Origin: Mucilaginibacter boryungensis
Lineage (GTDB): Bacteria; Bacteroidota; Bacteroidia; Sphingobacteriales; Sphingobacteriaceae
Length of the DNA: 64,000 nucleotides
Assembly (NCBI RefSeq): GCF_015221995.1
Contig: NZ_JADFFM010000002.1
Span: 1,674,001 to 1,738,000 of the forward strand
Direction: 5' to 3'
The notes beneath the pieces were generated by a model. The model did no database searches. It was given only the letters and a program-made list of their open reading frames with translations, and was not told where the DNA came from. Positions 1 to 9,400 of this stretch are shown here, in pieces. The translations under genes were made by a program, and so were the position numbers. Positions within the stretch are counted from its first letter, which is position 1, and each line of letters opens with the position of its first letter.

Positions 1-91
1 TGGTAGGGAAGATGTTCTTATGCGAATCCGCGCACGATATCCAGCTATTAACGGAGGGTATATACCCTTGCTTATTAACTGTCCATGATGC

Positions 92-330
92 TGATTCAAG
101 ATTTTGCGATACCTTTATAAACCAAGAAATTTCAACATTCCTCAATTGACATTAAGCTTTCACCAAGAAGTTTTACCTTTTAAAAAGTCAGGTTAGAGTG
201 GCAATAGCTATCATTTTTTATATTGATTCAAGATTTTAACTACCCCTATAAACTAAGAAATCCTCATTTTATTGAATTAACATTGTATCCAATTCAGCTT
301 TTGTATTACCCCTATAAAGTAAGAAATATT
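92..330. repeat. Three degenerate direct repeats (ACCCCTATAAA.TAAGAAAT)
   Basis: Copies begin near 92, 224 and 301. The first two share TTGATTCAAGATTTT followed by a TACC(C/T)(C/T)TATAAAC.AAGAAAT core. The third keeps only the core and the following AT-rich tail. The core positions (110, 241, 307) are spaced 131 and 66 bases apart. Their location close to a tRNA-derived junction fits arm-type integrase or excisionase sites, which is inference. Confidence 0.5.
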
Positions 331-352
331 GAAATTCTTGAATTGGAAATTA

Positions 353-519
353 TAGACATAGGTAGGTGAAGTAATGAATTATTAGCAAAGTTAGGCAAGA
401 GGATATGACACAAGGCAAGGAACTACGGCATAAACGCTCCTATGTCTACCTAAACCTATTTATTCCGTTCCTCCTTGCATTTAGTCAATCCTTACGCCTG
501 TAGAGCATCATAATTCATT
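353..519. repeat. Nested inverted repeats beside the tRNA-derived junction
   Basis: TAGACATAGG at 353-362 is matched in inverse orientation by CCTATGTCTA at 439-448, and AATGAATTAT at 373-382 by ATAATTCATT at 510-519. No open reading frame of note covers the region. It could be a recombination or replication signal of the neighbouring element, or a decayed insertion end. Confidence 0.4.
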
Positions 520-672
520 TATTCACTTAAACTTATGCTTATGATAAAACTATCGAAGATTGTACCTTTACTCTTAAATGTTTACCTCTTTGTTTACTCC
601 TTACAAGGTAACAAAGTGTAAATACATCGTTTATTAACAGATTTAACAACATTAAAGGCAATATAGAGCAAT

Positions 673-715
673 CATGGGGTGCTGGAGGTCGGAAGTTCGA
701 ATCTTCTCATCCCGA
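673..715 (+). pseudogene. 3' fragment of tRNA-Pro(GGG), probable attR core
   Basis: The sequence folds as the 3' half of a tRNA. It has an anticodon loop ATGGGGT (674-680, anticodon GGG), the 3' anticodon strand GCTGG (681-685), variable loop AGGTC, and T-arm GGAAG/CTTCT (691-695/703-707) around loop TTCGAAT. The 3' acceptor strand is CATCCCG (708-714) with discriminator A715. The required 5' partner CGGGATG and the D arm are absent upstream, so this is not a functional gene. Such 3' fragments arise when a tyrosine-recombinase element integrates in a tRNA and carries in a replacement 3' end. The intact tRNA-Pro should lie to the left. Confidence 0.75.
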
Positions 716-734
716 CTTAAAAAGAAGCATCGGA

Positions 735-781
735 GAGCATATTTGAAAGGTTTTAAAGACTAATCGAATATGCTCTTTTGC
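735..781 (+). terminator. Rho-independent terminator after the tRNA-Pro fragment
   Basis: AGAGCATATT (735-744) pairs with AATATGCTCT (768-777), followed by a T run. It looks like the original trailer terminator of tRNA-Pro, left behind on the chromosomal side of the junction. Confidence 0.65.
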
Positions 782-873
782 TTTATCTTATTCACACATA
801 TTACTAAGCTCTCTAAAAAAGCATAATAAAGCTTTAGTAAAATTGGTATGAAGGCAATTCTTTGCACTAATCT

Positions 874-1599
874 TTATATTCCTAAAGCTTCGCAGGCCTT
901 TTCCGCGGCTAATTTTTCCGCGTTCTTTTTACTGAATTCTTTGCCAAGGCCCATTATTTCACCATCGATAACAGCGTGTACACTAAATAGTTTAGTGCTT
1001 TCCCCTTCCTGGTTCTCCGCCAAATCAAAACTTACATCTTTACCATGGCGTTGGCACCATTCGATCAGTTTACTTTTAAAGTTGGTTTCAGTTTGCTCAA
1101 GTGTATGGATGTCAATGTGCGACTTGATGATATGGTTGATCAGGAAATTCTTGGTAAAATCATAACCTTTATCAAGGTATACGGCGCCTATTAGTGCCTC
1201 AAATGCATCACCCAGTAAAGATCCCTGGCGGGTATTGCTTACCATGCGATTATCATATTCAATCAGGTTTTCAAAACCCAGCTTGCGGGCCAGCTGGTTA
1301 AGGTTAACCCGGCTTACAATTTTTGATCGTAGTTCGGTTAAGAAACCTTCGTCGCCATATGGGTATAATTTAAACAATACCTCGGCTACTACGCTGCCCA
1401 AGACGGCATCGCCTAAAAACTCAAGCCGCTCATTACTGTTTTTTACGCCCTTTTTTACGTTGGCGGCTACCGATTTGTGGCGGAATGCCATGCGGTATAA
1501 AGACAAATTGCCCGGTACAAAGCCGAGCAAATTATTTAATTGTTTAACATATTTTCTGTTCGGTGACAGATAAAGCTTATAAAACCCTGTTATTGGCAT
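874..1599 (-). CDS. rnc: Ribonuclease III
   Basis: Double-strand-specific endoribonuclease for rRNA precursor and structured mRNA processing in the cytoplasm. The 241-residue protein has the RNase III signature NERLEFLGDAV at about residues 56-66, with the metal-binding Glu and Asp, and a C-terminal double-stranded RNA binding domain from about residue 170 (ending KKNAEKLAAEKACEAL). Length is normal for the family. It is the third gene of acpP-fabF-rnc, starting 10 bases after the fabF stop. This linkage is common in Bacteroidota, so the genes are probably co-transcribed from the acpP promoter. Confidence 0.96.
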   Translation of the reverse strand: MPITGFYKLYLSPNRKYVKQLNNLLGFVPGNLSLYRMAFRHKSVAANVKKGVKNSNERLEFLGDAVLGSVVAEVLFKLYPYGDEGFLTELRSKIVSRVNLNQLARKLGFENLIEYDNRMVSNTRQGSLLGDAFEALIGAVYLDKGYDFTKNFLINHIIKSHIDIHTLEQTETNFKSKLIEWCQRHGKDVSFDLAENQEGESTKLFSVHAVIDGEIMGLGKEFSKKNAEKLAAEKACEALGI

Positions 1600-1609
1600 T
1601 TAGTAAACT

Positions 1610-2863
1610 TTAGTCTTCGTATTTTTTAAATATAACGGAAGCATTGTGCCCGCCAAATCCAAACCCATTACTCTGCGCCGCCCTTACCACACGTTTTTGT
1701 GCTTTGTTAAAGGTGAAATTAATACGTGGATCAAATGCCGGATCGTCTGTAAAGTGGTTTATAGTAGGGGGTACAATATCGTGCTTCACAGCCATAATAG
1801 CTGCGATAGCTTCCACTGCGCCAGCTGCACCTAATAAATGACCGGTCATTGATTTGGTTGAGCTAACATTGATGCGGTAAATATCATCGCCGTAAGCGTC
1901 GGTTATTGCCTTTACTTCTTGCGGGTCGCCAATTGGGGTCGATGTGCCGTGAACGTTCACATAATCAATATCGGCTGATGTCATGCCCGCATCTTCTAAG
2001 GCCGCTTTCATTACAAGCGCCGCCCCTAACCCTTCAGGGTGTGGTGCAGTCATGTGATAAGCGTCGGCACTCATGCCGCCACCCATCATTTCTGCATAAA
2101 TTTTAGCGCCGCGTGCCTTGGCATGCTCCAGTTCTTCCAGTATAATGGTACCTGCGCCTTCGCCAGCTACAAAGCCGTCGCGGTCAAGATCAAAAGGCCT
2201 CGAGGCGGTTGCAGGGTCATCGTTACGGGTTGAAAGGGCGTGCATGGCATTAAAGCCACCAATGCCAGCTTCATTAATAATAGCTTCGCTACCACCGCTG
2301 ATAAACATATTGGCTTTGCCTAAACGGATGTAGTTAAAGGCATCAATTAACGAATTGTTTGATGATGCACAGGCTGAAACTGTAGTGAAGTTAGGGCCGC
2401 GTAAACCGTATTTAATAGAGATATGGCCCGGGGCTATATCAGCTATCATTTTAGGAATAAAGAAAGGATTGAAGCGTGGCGTACCGTCACCTTTGGCAAA
2501 GGTAACCACCTCGTCTAAAAAGGTTTTCAAGCCGCCAATGCCCGAACCCCATATTACACCTATGCGGCTGGTATCCAGTTTTTCGAAATTTAAACCGGCG
2601 TCGTTCACAGCCTCTTCGGTAGAATACAGCGCGTATTGAACAAAAGGGTCCAGTTTACGTGCGTCCTTTCTGCCTAAAAAAGCATCCGCATCAAAATTCT
2701 TTACTTCACAGGCAAACTGTGTTTTGAATTTTGTGGTATCAAAACTTTTAATCAAAGCTGCGCCGCTTACTCCATTGATCAATCCGTTCCAATATTCTGA
2801 AACTGTATTGCCAATAGGAGTAAGAGCACCAAGCCCGGTTACAACAACTCTTTTAAACTCCAT
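1610..2863 (-). CDS. fabF: 3-oxoacyl-[acyl-carrier-protein] synthase II
   Basis: Condensing enzyme of type II fatty acid synthesis, which elongates acyl-ACP with malonyl-ACP. The 417-residue protein has the full Cys-His-His catalytic set of KAS II: C165 in VSACASSN, H305 in VHGTSTP and H342 in KSMTGHLLGA. It has the glycine-rich C-terminal GFGFGGHNAS. Length matches FabF. It lies 22 bases downstream of acpP, its carrier-protein substrate, and just upstream of rnc on the same strand. FabB is less likely, given the length and this gene order. Confidence 0.96.
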   Translation of the reverse strand: MEFKRVVVTGLGALTPIGNTVSEYWNGLINGVSGAALIKSFDTTKFKTQFACEVKNFDADAFLGRKDARKLDPFVQYALYSTEEAVNDAGLNFEKLDTSRIGVIWGSGIGGLKTFLDEVVTFAKGDGTPRFNPFFIPKMIADIAPGHISIKYGLRGPNFTTVSACASSNNSLIDAFNYIRLGKANMFISGGSEAIINEAGIGGFNAMHALSTRNDDPATASRPFDLDRDGFVAGEGAGTIILEELEHAKARGAKIYAEMMGGGMSADAYHMTAPHPEGLGAALVMKAALEDAGMTSADIDYVNVHGTSTPIGDPQEVKAITDAYGDDIYRINVSSTKSMTGHLLGAAGAVEAIAAIMAVKHDIVPPTINHFTDDPAFDPRINFTFNKAQKRVVRAAQSNGFGFGGHNASVIFKKYED

Positions 2864-2885
2864 CTAAGAATGTTAAAAAGGAAGC

Positions 2886-3122
2886 TTATTTAACGTTTTT
2901 TTCAAGGTAAGCGATGGCTTGGCCAACGGTACCAATGGTTTCTGCCTGATCGTCAGGGATGGCCACGTTAAATTCTTTTTCAAACTCCATGATCAATTCC
3001 ACGGTGTCTAAAGAGTCAGCACCTAAGTCGTTGGTGAAACTTGCTTCAGGTGTAACTTCACTTTCGTCAACACCTAATTTTTCTACGATAATAGCTTTAA
3101 CTCTTGAAGCGATATCAGACAT
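2886..3122 (-). CDS. acpP: Acyl carrier protein
   Basis: Carries growing acyl chains on a 4'-phosphopantetheine arm in fatty acid synthesis. The 78-residue acidic protein has the attachment motif GADSLDTVEL, with Ser37 as the modified residue. It is the first gene of the acpP-fabF-rnc operon, and a Bacteroidota-type promoter lies about 40 bases upstream. Nothing is unusual in length or composition. Confidence 0.97.
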   Translation of the reverse strand: MSDIASRVKAIIVEKLGVDESEVTPEASFTNDLGADSLDTVELIMEFEKEFNVAIPDDQAETIGTVGQAIAYLEKNVK

Positions 3123-3157
3123 AGTCTTTACGTTTTAAATGATTAATTAATTCTGTG

Positions 3158-3181
3158 CAAAGAAAAATAAATTAAATCAAA
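3158..3181 (-). promoter_or_regulatory. Probable promoter of acpP-fabF-rnc
   Basis: On the minus strand a TTG element (3180-3178) is followed, about 17 bases later, by TTTCTTTG (3165-3158). This is one mismatch from the Bacteroidota -7 consensus TAnnTTTG. It sits about 35 bases before the acpP start. Confidence 0.45.
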
Positions 3182-3270
3182 TATCAAATCTAAAATCTTT
3201 GTATTAAATGTAACAATATTTTAGTCCTGATGTTTCTGTTTTGTAATTTTACGAACTTAAGTATATTACT

Positions 3271-3693
3271 TTGAATAAAAAGCTTTTAAAGTTTGAAATC
3301 GACCTGGATTTTGTGCTGATAGCTATAACATCAGCCCAGAAAGATTATCGCCTTTGTTACCTTGTGAACAAGTATTTGCACTTTAATTTTGTACGGGTTG
3401 ATGATCTGGAGGTAAATATTTATCCAACTTCTGCCCAGGCGGTACCTTTTTCCATGTACGAGTATTATTGGGAAGCAAGCGAAACCTCCTTTTATCTTAT
3501 CGCAAATCGGGGTGCCGATGGTCTTCTAATTCCTGAAATGCGCGAGGCCGATTATTTTTTAATGATCAAAAATTATATAGACGACCAGGACCTTAATGAT
3601 ATTATTAACGGCCTAAATAAAATACCCGAAGTGGTAGCCGCGATAAAGATTGATCCGAAAAAGATAAAATCACGGGAAAATCTGTTATTTTAG
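3271..3693 (+). CDS. IPExxxVDY-type family protein
   Basis: A 140-residue cytosolic protein of unknown function found widely in Bacteroidota and usually encoded next to pyruvate kinase, as here (pyk starts 68 bases downstream). The family's namesake motif is present in variant form as IPEMREADY near residue 90. It has no signal peptide or membrane segment. The start is TTG at 3271, since no in-frame ATG precedes the conserved N-terminus. Family assignment is from the motif and position; function is unknown. Confidence 0.75.
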   Translation: MNKKLLKFEIDLDFVLIAITSAQKDYRLCYLVNKYLHFNFVRVDDLEVNIYPTSAQAVPFSMYEYYWEASETSFYLIANRGADGLLIPEMREADYFLMIKNYIDDQDLNDIINGLNKIPEVVAAIKIDPKKIKSRENLLF

Positions 3694-3761
3694 CGCAATT
3701 TTTACAAGGTGTTATAAATACACTATATTGCGGCTGCTAAGCCCGTATTAAACCAATAAAT

Positions 3762-5198
3762 ATGAAATTATCTTACAACAGAACCAAAATAGTTGCTACA
3801 ATGGGCCCTGCGTCGGCTAAAAAAGACGTATTGATGGCTATGATAAAAGCGGGCGTTAACGTTTGCCGCCTTAACTTTTCGCACGGCAGGCCTGAAGATC
3901 ATCAGAAAACAATCGACATTATTCGCGAAATAAACGATAAATATAAAGTTAACGTAGGTATCCTGGCCGATTTACAAGGCCCGAAGATCCGCATAGGCTT
4001 GGTTAAAGATGGCGGCATACACCTGGCCAATGGTAAACGTATTAACATGACCACGCAGGAATGTATTGGCGATGATAACCAGATATATATTACCTACGAT
4101 ACCTTCCCGCAGGATGTAAAAGCCGGCGAAATTATTTTGCTGGACGACGGCAAAATTCAAATGAAGGTTATTGAAACTAACAAAAAAGATCTGGTGGTTT
4201 GCGAAGTTGTGCACGGCGGTATCCTGACATCGCGCAAAGGCGTTAACCTGCCAAATACCAAGGTATCTATTCCAAGCTTAACCGAAGAAGACTTAATAAA
4301 CCTTGATTTTGCTTTGGCGAATGATGTAGAGTGGATAGGCCTTTCGTTTGTGCGTACTGCCGAGGATATTGTGGAATTGAAACGGATTATCAGCCGTAGC
4401 GGAAAAGCATCGCGCGTTATTGCTAAAATTGAAAAACCCGAAGCTATTGACAATATAGATGGTATTATTGAAGCAACTGATGGTATAATGGTAGCCCGCG
4501 GAGACCTTGGTGTGGAAATGCCATTGGAAGAAGTACCCTTGTTGCAAAAAATGATTGCCCGCAAATGCCGCGCGGCTTCAAAACCTGTTATTATTGCTAC
4601 CCAAATGCTGGAAAGCATGATCACCACCCCGCGCCCAACACGCGCCGAAGTGAACGACGTGGCTAACTCGGTATTAGATGGTGCCGACGCAGTGATGTTG
4701 AGTGGTGAAACATCGGTTGGTGAATTCCCGGTAATAGTTATTGAAACGATGGCCAAAATTGTCCGTAATGTGGAAGAACAGGGATATCCGTTCAACTCAT
4801 CAAAAGAAGCATACGATAAAATACCTGTTTCAAATACCATTAGCAACGCTGTTTGCGAATCGGCCGTGCATTTAGCGGGGCATACTAACGCAGTGGGTAT
4901 TATATCCATGACCTTCTCGGGCTACACAGCCTTCGAAATTTCAAGCCATCGCCCTAAGGCAAGCACTTATATTTTTACATCAAATAAAAACCTGTTGAAC
5001 GCACTAAGCCTTGTTTGGGGTGTAAAAGCGTTTTACTATGATAAATTAGAAAGCACCGATAAAACCATCAGCGATGTAAACAACATCCTGAAAAAAGAAA
5101 ACCTGATTGAAATTGGCGATGTAGTTATTAATACTGCTGCCGTGCCAATTGCCAAGCAAGGTAAAACCAATATGCTTAAAGTTACGGTGATTGACTAA
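3762..5198 (+). CDS. pyk: Pyruvate kinase
   Basis: Catalyses phosphoenolpyruvate + ADP to pyruvate + ATP, the last step of glycolysis. The 478-residue protein begins with the family's TKIVATMGPAS and contains the active-site segment IAKIEKPEAIDNIDGI followed by GIMVARGDLGVE, MLESMI and the DGADAVMLSGETSVGEFPV region. The C-terminal regulatory domain is complete. Length is standard. It ends just before a strong 42-base palindromic terminator. Confidence 0.97.
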   Translation: MKLSYNRTKIVATMGPASAKKDVLMAMIKAGVNVCRLNFSHGRPEDHQKTIDIIREINDKYKVNVGILADLQGPKIRIGLVKDGGIHLANGKRINMTTQECIGDDNQIYITYDTFPQDVKAGEIILLDDGKIQMKVIETNKKDLVVCEVVHGGILTSRKGVNLPNTKVSIPSLTEEDLINLDFALANDVEWIGLSFVRTAEDIVELKRIISRSGKASRVIAKIEKPEAIDNIDGIIEATDGIMVARGDLGVEMPLEEVPLLQKMIARKCRAASKPVIIATQMLESMITTPRPTRAEVNDVANSVLDGADAVMLSGETSVGEFPVIVIETMAKIVRNVEEQGYPFNSSKEAYDKIPVSNTISNAVCESAVHLAGHTNAVGIISMTFSGYTAFEISSHRPKASTYIFTSNKNLLNALSLVWGVKAFYYDKLESTDKTISDVNNILKKENLIEIGDVVINTAAVPIAKQGKTNMLKVTVID

Positions 5199-5240
5199 TT
5201 ATAGGGATTAAAGGCTGGTTAATTAGAGATTGGTCTTATA

Positions 5241-5282
5241 GCATAACAAAAAGGGGAGCAATTGCTCCCCTTTTTGTTATGC
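5241..5282. terminator. Terminator after pyk, perfect 42-base palindrome
   Basis: GCATAACAAAAAGGGGAGCAA is followed immediately by its exact reverse complement, giving a 21-bp stem with A and T tracts on both sides of a GC core. It can terminate transcription in either direction; pyk is the obvious client. Confidence 0.85.
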
Positions 5283-5420
5283 TAAACCGTCATGCCGAAC
5301 TTGTTTCTCAACTTATCTTCAACCTTCGACCTCATTTCAAATGTTAAAATATGTGAAAAACACGTAAGTGATATACAGGATACCTAAGCATCGCCGTTAA
5401 CGTGGGAAATTACCTATATC

Positions 5421-5984
5421 ATGAAAAAAATCTCCTTATCTGCATTAGCAATCCTGCTTATCCTGTTTTTTCAAAACTGTAAAAAAAGCACTTCGGGCGA
5501 TCCTGCCACAACCCCAGCGCAACTAACAGCAACTATAAATGGAACAAGTTGGACGCCGGATACGCTTAATGCTACCATTATTTATAATACTGCAACCAAA
5601 ACTAAAGTATTCAGTTTTACTGGTACACATAGCCAAAAACAAATAGCCTGTACAGTTACATTAAGTAATGCTGTTGCTACAAACGATTTTCCCACGGGCG
5701 CCAATACAGTTAATAATTCTGGCAATCCACTAATGGTGTACAGCACTCAACAAAAAGATAACAACGGAAGTTACGTGTTTGTACCGGTTGCAACGGCAGC
5801 TTCGGGGAATGGCACCTTCACTATTTCATCAATAAATACTGCCAGTGGTTTAATAAGCGGTACATTTAGTTTCAGTAATAAAACAGCAAATTATGACAGT
5901 AGTGGCAATATTGTTTCGGTAACAAATGATGTAATTACCGGCGGGGTATTTACTAATATGCCCTATGGGTTTATTAATAAATAA
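5421..5984 (+). CDS. Putative lipoprotein, DUF6252-like
   Basis: A 187-residue exported protein of unknown function. The N-terminus (MKKISLSALAILLILFFQNC) is a lipoprotein signal peptide with the modified Cys at residue 20, so it should be membrane-anchored. The mature part is rich in Thr, Asn and Ser with predicted beta structure. It has a TATINGTSWTPD start that resembles small Bacteroidota lipoproteins of the DUF6252 type. It stands alone between pyk and nrdJ. Function is unknown. Confidence 0.6.
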   Translation: MKKISLSALAILLILFFQNCKKSTSGDPATTPAQLTATINGTSWTPDTLNATIIYNTATKTKVFSFTGTHSQKQIACTVTLSNAVATNDFPTGANTVNNSGNPLMVYSTQQKDNNGSYVFVPVATAASGNGTFTISSINTASGLISGTFSFSNKTANYDSSGNIVSVTNDVITGGVFTNMPYGFINK

Positions 5985-6403
5985 CATAGCAAATCCTTTT
6001 TTAATCAGGCTGCAATACACAGCCCCTGGTATTAATATACCCCGGCTTTACAGGCTTTTAAAATAAGCCTGTGGTTGGTACCGAAATAATAATCCCAATA
6101 AATGCTTATTATTCTCATGGCTAAGTAAGTATACAAACTTATGACTGCACACTATATTAATGGTTTAAGTAGTATGGGTACAATTAAGTAGTAACAATTA
6201 TAAAAACCGCCTGTTTTATTAGTTTTCCACACGTTTAAATATCTGAAAATAAGCCTGATATTAAAAATCGCATTCAATACAGGCGCCAGTCTGTTGATAT
6301 GTTGAAAACTCGGCGATGGATTACCTTTTTGTGAAAGATAAATTTGATTTAAAACCCTTTCACATTTTCTTAACGGCAAATTCACTTTAACACAACTACT
6401 TAA
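5985..6403. other. 419-base leader region of nrdJ with hairpin and DnaA-like box
   Basis: No gene is supported here; the small minus-strand frame covering 6152-6430 overlaps the nrdJ start and has no recognisable content. A hairpin ACAGGCTT/AAGCCTGT lies near 6050-6072 and may terminate the lipoprotein gene. TTTTCCACA at 6223-6231 fits the DnaA box consensus TTWTNCACA. ACACTATATT near 6149 resembles half of an NrdR box, but its partner is missing. Confidence 0.4.
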
Positions 6404-9400
6404 ATGAGCAAAACATCTACAAAAAAACAAGCTGCCGAAAATAGTAAAGGTTTAAAGCTGGATAGGTATTTCACCAAAGATGGCATACCTGTATACGAAT
6501 TGTTTAAATATGACAAACGCTCATCCATTATCCGCAATCCCAGCGGCGACGCAGTGTTTGAAATGAACGATGTAGAAGTGCCTTCAAGCTGGTCGCAGGT
6601 GGCTACAGATATATTAGCTCAAAAATACTTTCGCAAAGCAGGGGTGCCACAAGCTGACGGGACTACCGGTGCTGAGAAAAGCATAAAGCAAGTAGCCCAT
6701 CGTATGGCCAATTGCTGGAAAGTGTGGGGCGAAAAATATAATTACTTTGCCTCGGCGGCTGATGCCCAGGTTTTTTATGATGAGATAGTTTATACCATAG
6801 TTGGCCAGCTGGCAGCGCCAAACTCGCCACAATGGTTCAATACAGGTCTGCATACATCTTATGACATTACCGGGAAGCCACAAGGCCATTATTATGTCGA
6901 TCCCGCTACGGGGAAACTAAGCAAATCAACTTCAGCTTACGAGCGGCCGCAACCGCATGCTTGTTTTATACTTTCGGTTGATGATGACCTGGTGAATGAT
7001 GGCGGCATTATGGATTTGTGGGTTCGTGAAGCCCGGATTTTTAAATATGGATCGGGTGTTGGCACTAACTTTAGTAAAATACGTGGTGATAACGAAAAGC
7101 TTTCGGGCGGCGGTTATTCATCAGGCCTGATGTCGTTCCTGAAAATTGGCGACCGTGCCGCGGGGGCCATCAAATCGGGCGGTACTACACGCCGGGCAGC
7201 CAAAATGGTTTGTTTAGATCTTGATCACCCCGAAATAGAAAGCTTTGTAAATTGGAAAGTTGAAGAGGAGAAGAAGGTTGCCGCATTGATTGCTGCCGGC
7301 TACTCTTCTGATTACGAAGGAGAGGCCTACCGAACCGTTAGCGGCCAAAACTCTAACAATTCGGTGCGTATCCCCAATGCATTTTTTAATGCCTTAAAAG
7401 GCGGTAAACCGTGGGATTTGATCAGTAGGATGAGCGGTAAGGCCATTAAATCTATCCCGGCACAAAAACTATGGGATGATATCGCTTTTGCAGCTTGGGC
7501 CTGTGCCGATCCGGGGGTGCAGTTTGATACCACCATAAACGAATGGCATACCTGCCCAGAGGGCGGTCGCATTAATGCCTCGAACCCATGTTCGGAATAT
7601 ATGTTCCTGGATAATACAGCCTGTAACCTGGCATCTATTAATCTCGAACATTTTTTCGATAAGGAAACACGCGCTTTTGATGTAAAAGGCTTTGAACATG
7701 CCTGCCGCATTTGGACCATTGTGTTAGAGATCTCGGTATTGATGGCACAATTCCCGTCTAAAGAGGTAGCACAATTATCATATGATTACCGTACGCTTGG
7801 TTTAGGCTATGCTAACTTAGGTTCGGCCCTGATGGTAAACGGTATCCCTTATGATAGTGACAAGGCCCGGGCAATTGGCGGCGCTATTACCGCTATTATG
7901 ACGGGTACAGCCTATGCCACATCGGCCGAGATGGCCCGCGAATTAGGAACTTTTAGCCGCTACGAGGAAAATAAAAAGCATATGCTGCGCGTAATGCGCA
8001 ATCATCGTTACGCTGCATATAACTCTACCGGAAACTATGAAGGTCTGGAAATAGCCCCTCCCGGCATCGATCAAAAACATTGCCCCGATTATTTATTAAG
8101 CGCCGCTTGCAATGCCTGGGATAAAGCTTTGGAAATGGGCGAAAAATATGGCTATCGCAATGCCCAGACTACTGTTATTGCCCCAACGGGAACTATAGGA
8201 CTGGTAATGGATTGCGATACCACCGGGATTGAGCCTGATTTTGCCTTGGTAAAATTTAAGAAATTATCTGGTGGTGGATACTTTAAAATAATAAACCAGG
8301 CGGTGCCTGCAGCTTTACGCAATTTGGGTTATGCCGAACATGAGATAGACACTATTATTAATTACGCTAAAGGCAGCGCTACATTAAACAATGCGCCGCA
8401 TATTAACTTGCAGAGTTTAAAAACCAAAGGGTTTACCGATGCTGAACTGGAGAAGCTGGATAAGGCTATGGTATCGGCTTTTGAAGTTAGCTTTGGTTTT
8501 AATGTGTGGACAGTTGGCGAAGATTGCCTGAAACGCCTGGGCTTTACCACCGAACAATACAATGCGCATGATTTTAACCTGCTGCGTGCTTTAGGTTTCA
8601 GCAAACAGCAAATAGCCGAAGCTAATGAATACATCTGCGGCACTATGACCGTTGAAGGTGCACCTTACCTTAAACAGGAACACTACGAAATATTTGATTG
8701 TGCCAATAAATGCGGGGCCAAGGGCGAACGTTATATCCACGCGCATGGACACATTAAAATGATGGCTGCAGCACAGCCATTCCTGTCGGGCGCTATATCT
8801 AAAACCATTAACCTGCCCAACGAGGCCCAGGTAGATGAGATAAAAGATTGCTACGAGCTTTCGTGGGCTTTGGGCCTGAAAGCTAATGCGCTGTATCGCG
8901 ATGGCTGTAAGTTATCTCAACCATTATCAACCAAATCGGATGTTAAGGAAGAAGCCGACGATAAGCTGGAAACCGTAGAGGAAGTTTTGGGTGAAGCTGC
9001 CAACGTAAAGCTAAGTGATTTAACCCCCGAGCAGGTGATAGAGGCAGCCATAGCCATTATGGAAAAATCGAAGGATACTAACTTTATGCGCGAACTATCA
9101 CGCGTAGTGCAGAAGAAGAGCCTTCCTGCCAAACGCCGTGGATTTACCCAAAAAGCCAGTATAGACGGGCAAACCGTATTTGTGCGCACAGGCGAATATG
9201 AAGACGGTACTCTGGGTGAAATATTTGTAGATATGCACAAGGAAGGCGCTACCTTCCGCTCGCTGATGAACTGCTTTGCCATTGCGGTATCGGTTGGTTT
9301 GCAGTATGGAGTACCACTGGAGGAATATGTAGAGAAATTTACTTTTACGCGCTTTGAGCCCGCGGGGATGGTAATGGGGCATGATAACATCAAAAGCGCA

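Larger units (their letters stand above)
1..672. other. AT-rich probable end of an integrated element, no complete gene
   Basis: I see no complete gene here. One frame is open from base 2 to a stop at 86-88 and could be the last 28 codons of a gene entering from the left, but I do not recognise it and codon-level evidence is thin. The rest is AT-rich and carries three degenerate direct repeats (92-330) and a nested inverted repeat (353-519). It ends abruptly at a 3' tRNA fragment. This is the arrangement expected at the attR end of an element inserted by a tyrosine recombinase into a tRNA gene, with arm-type sites inside the element. The integrase would be off the window. Confidence 0.45.

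Noticed and set aside
4157..4909. A 250-codon minus-strand frame within pyk
   Set aside because: It is entirely antisense to a well-conserved pyruvate kinase and has no recognisable content.
6149..6158. NrdR-box-like ACACTATATT before nrdJ
   Set aside because: Only half of the palindromic NrdR box is present and its usual second box is missing.
6152..6430. A 92-codon minus-strand frame in the nrdJ leader
   Set aside because: It overlaps the nrdJ start, has no recognisable domain, and its region holds regulatory-type motifs instead.
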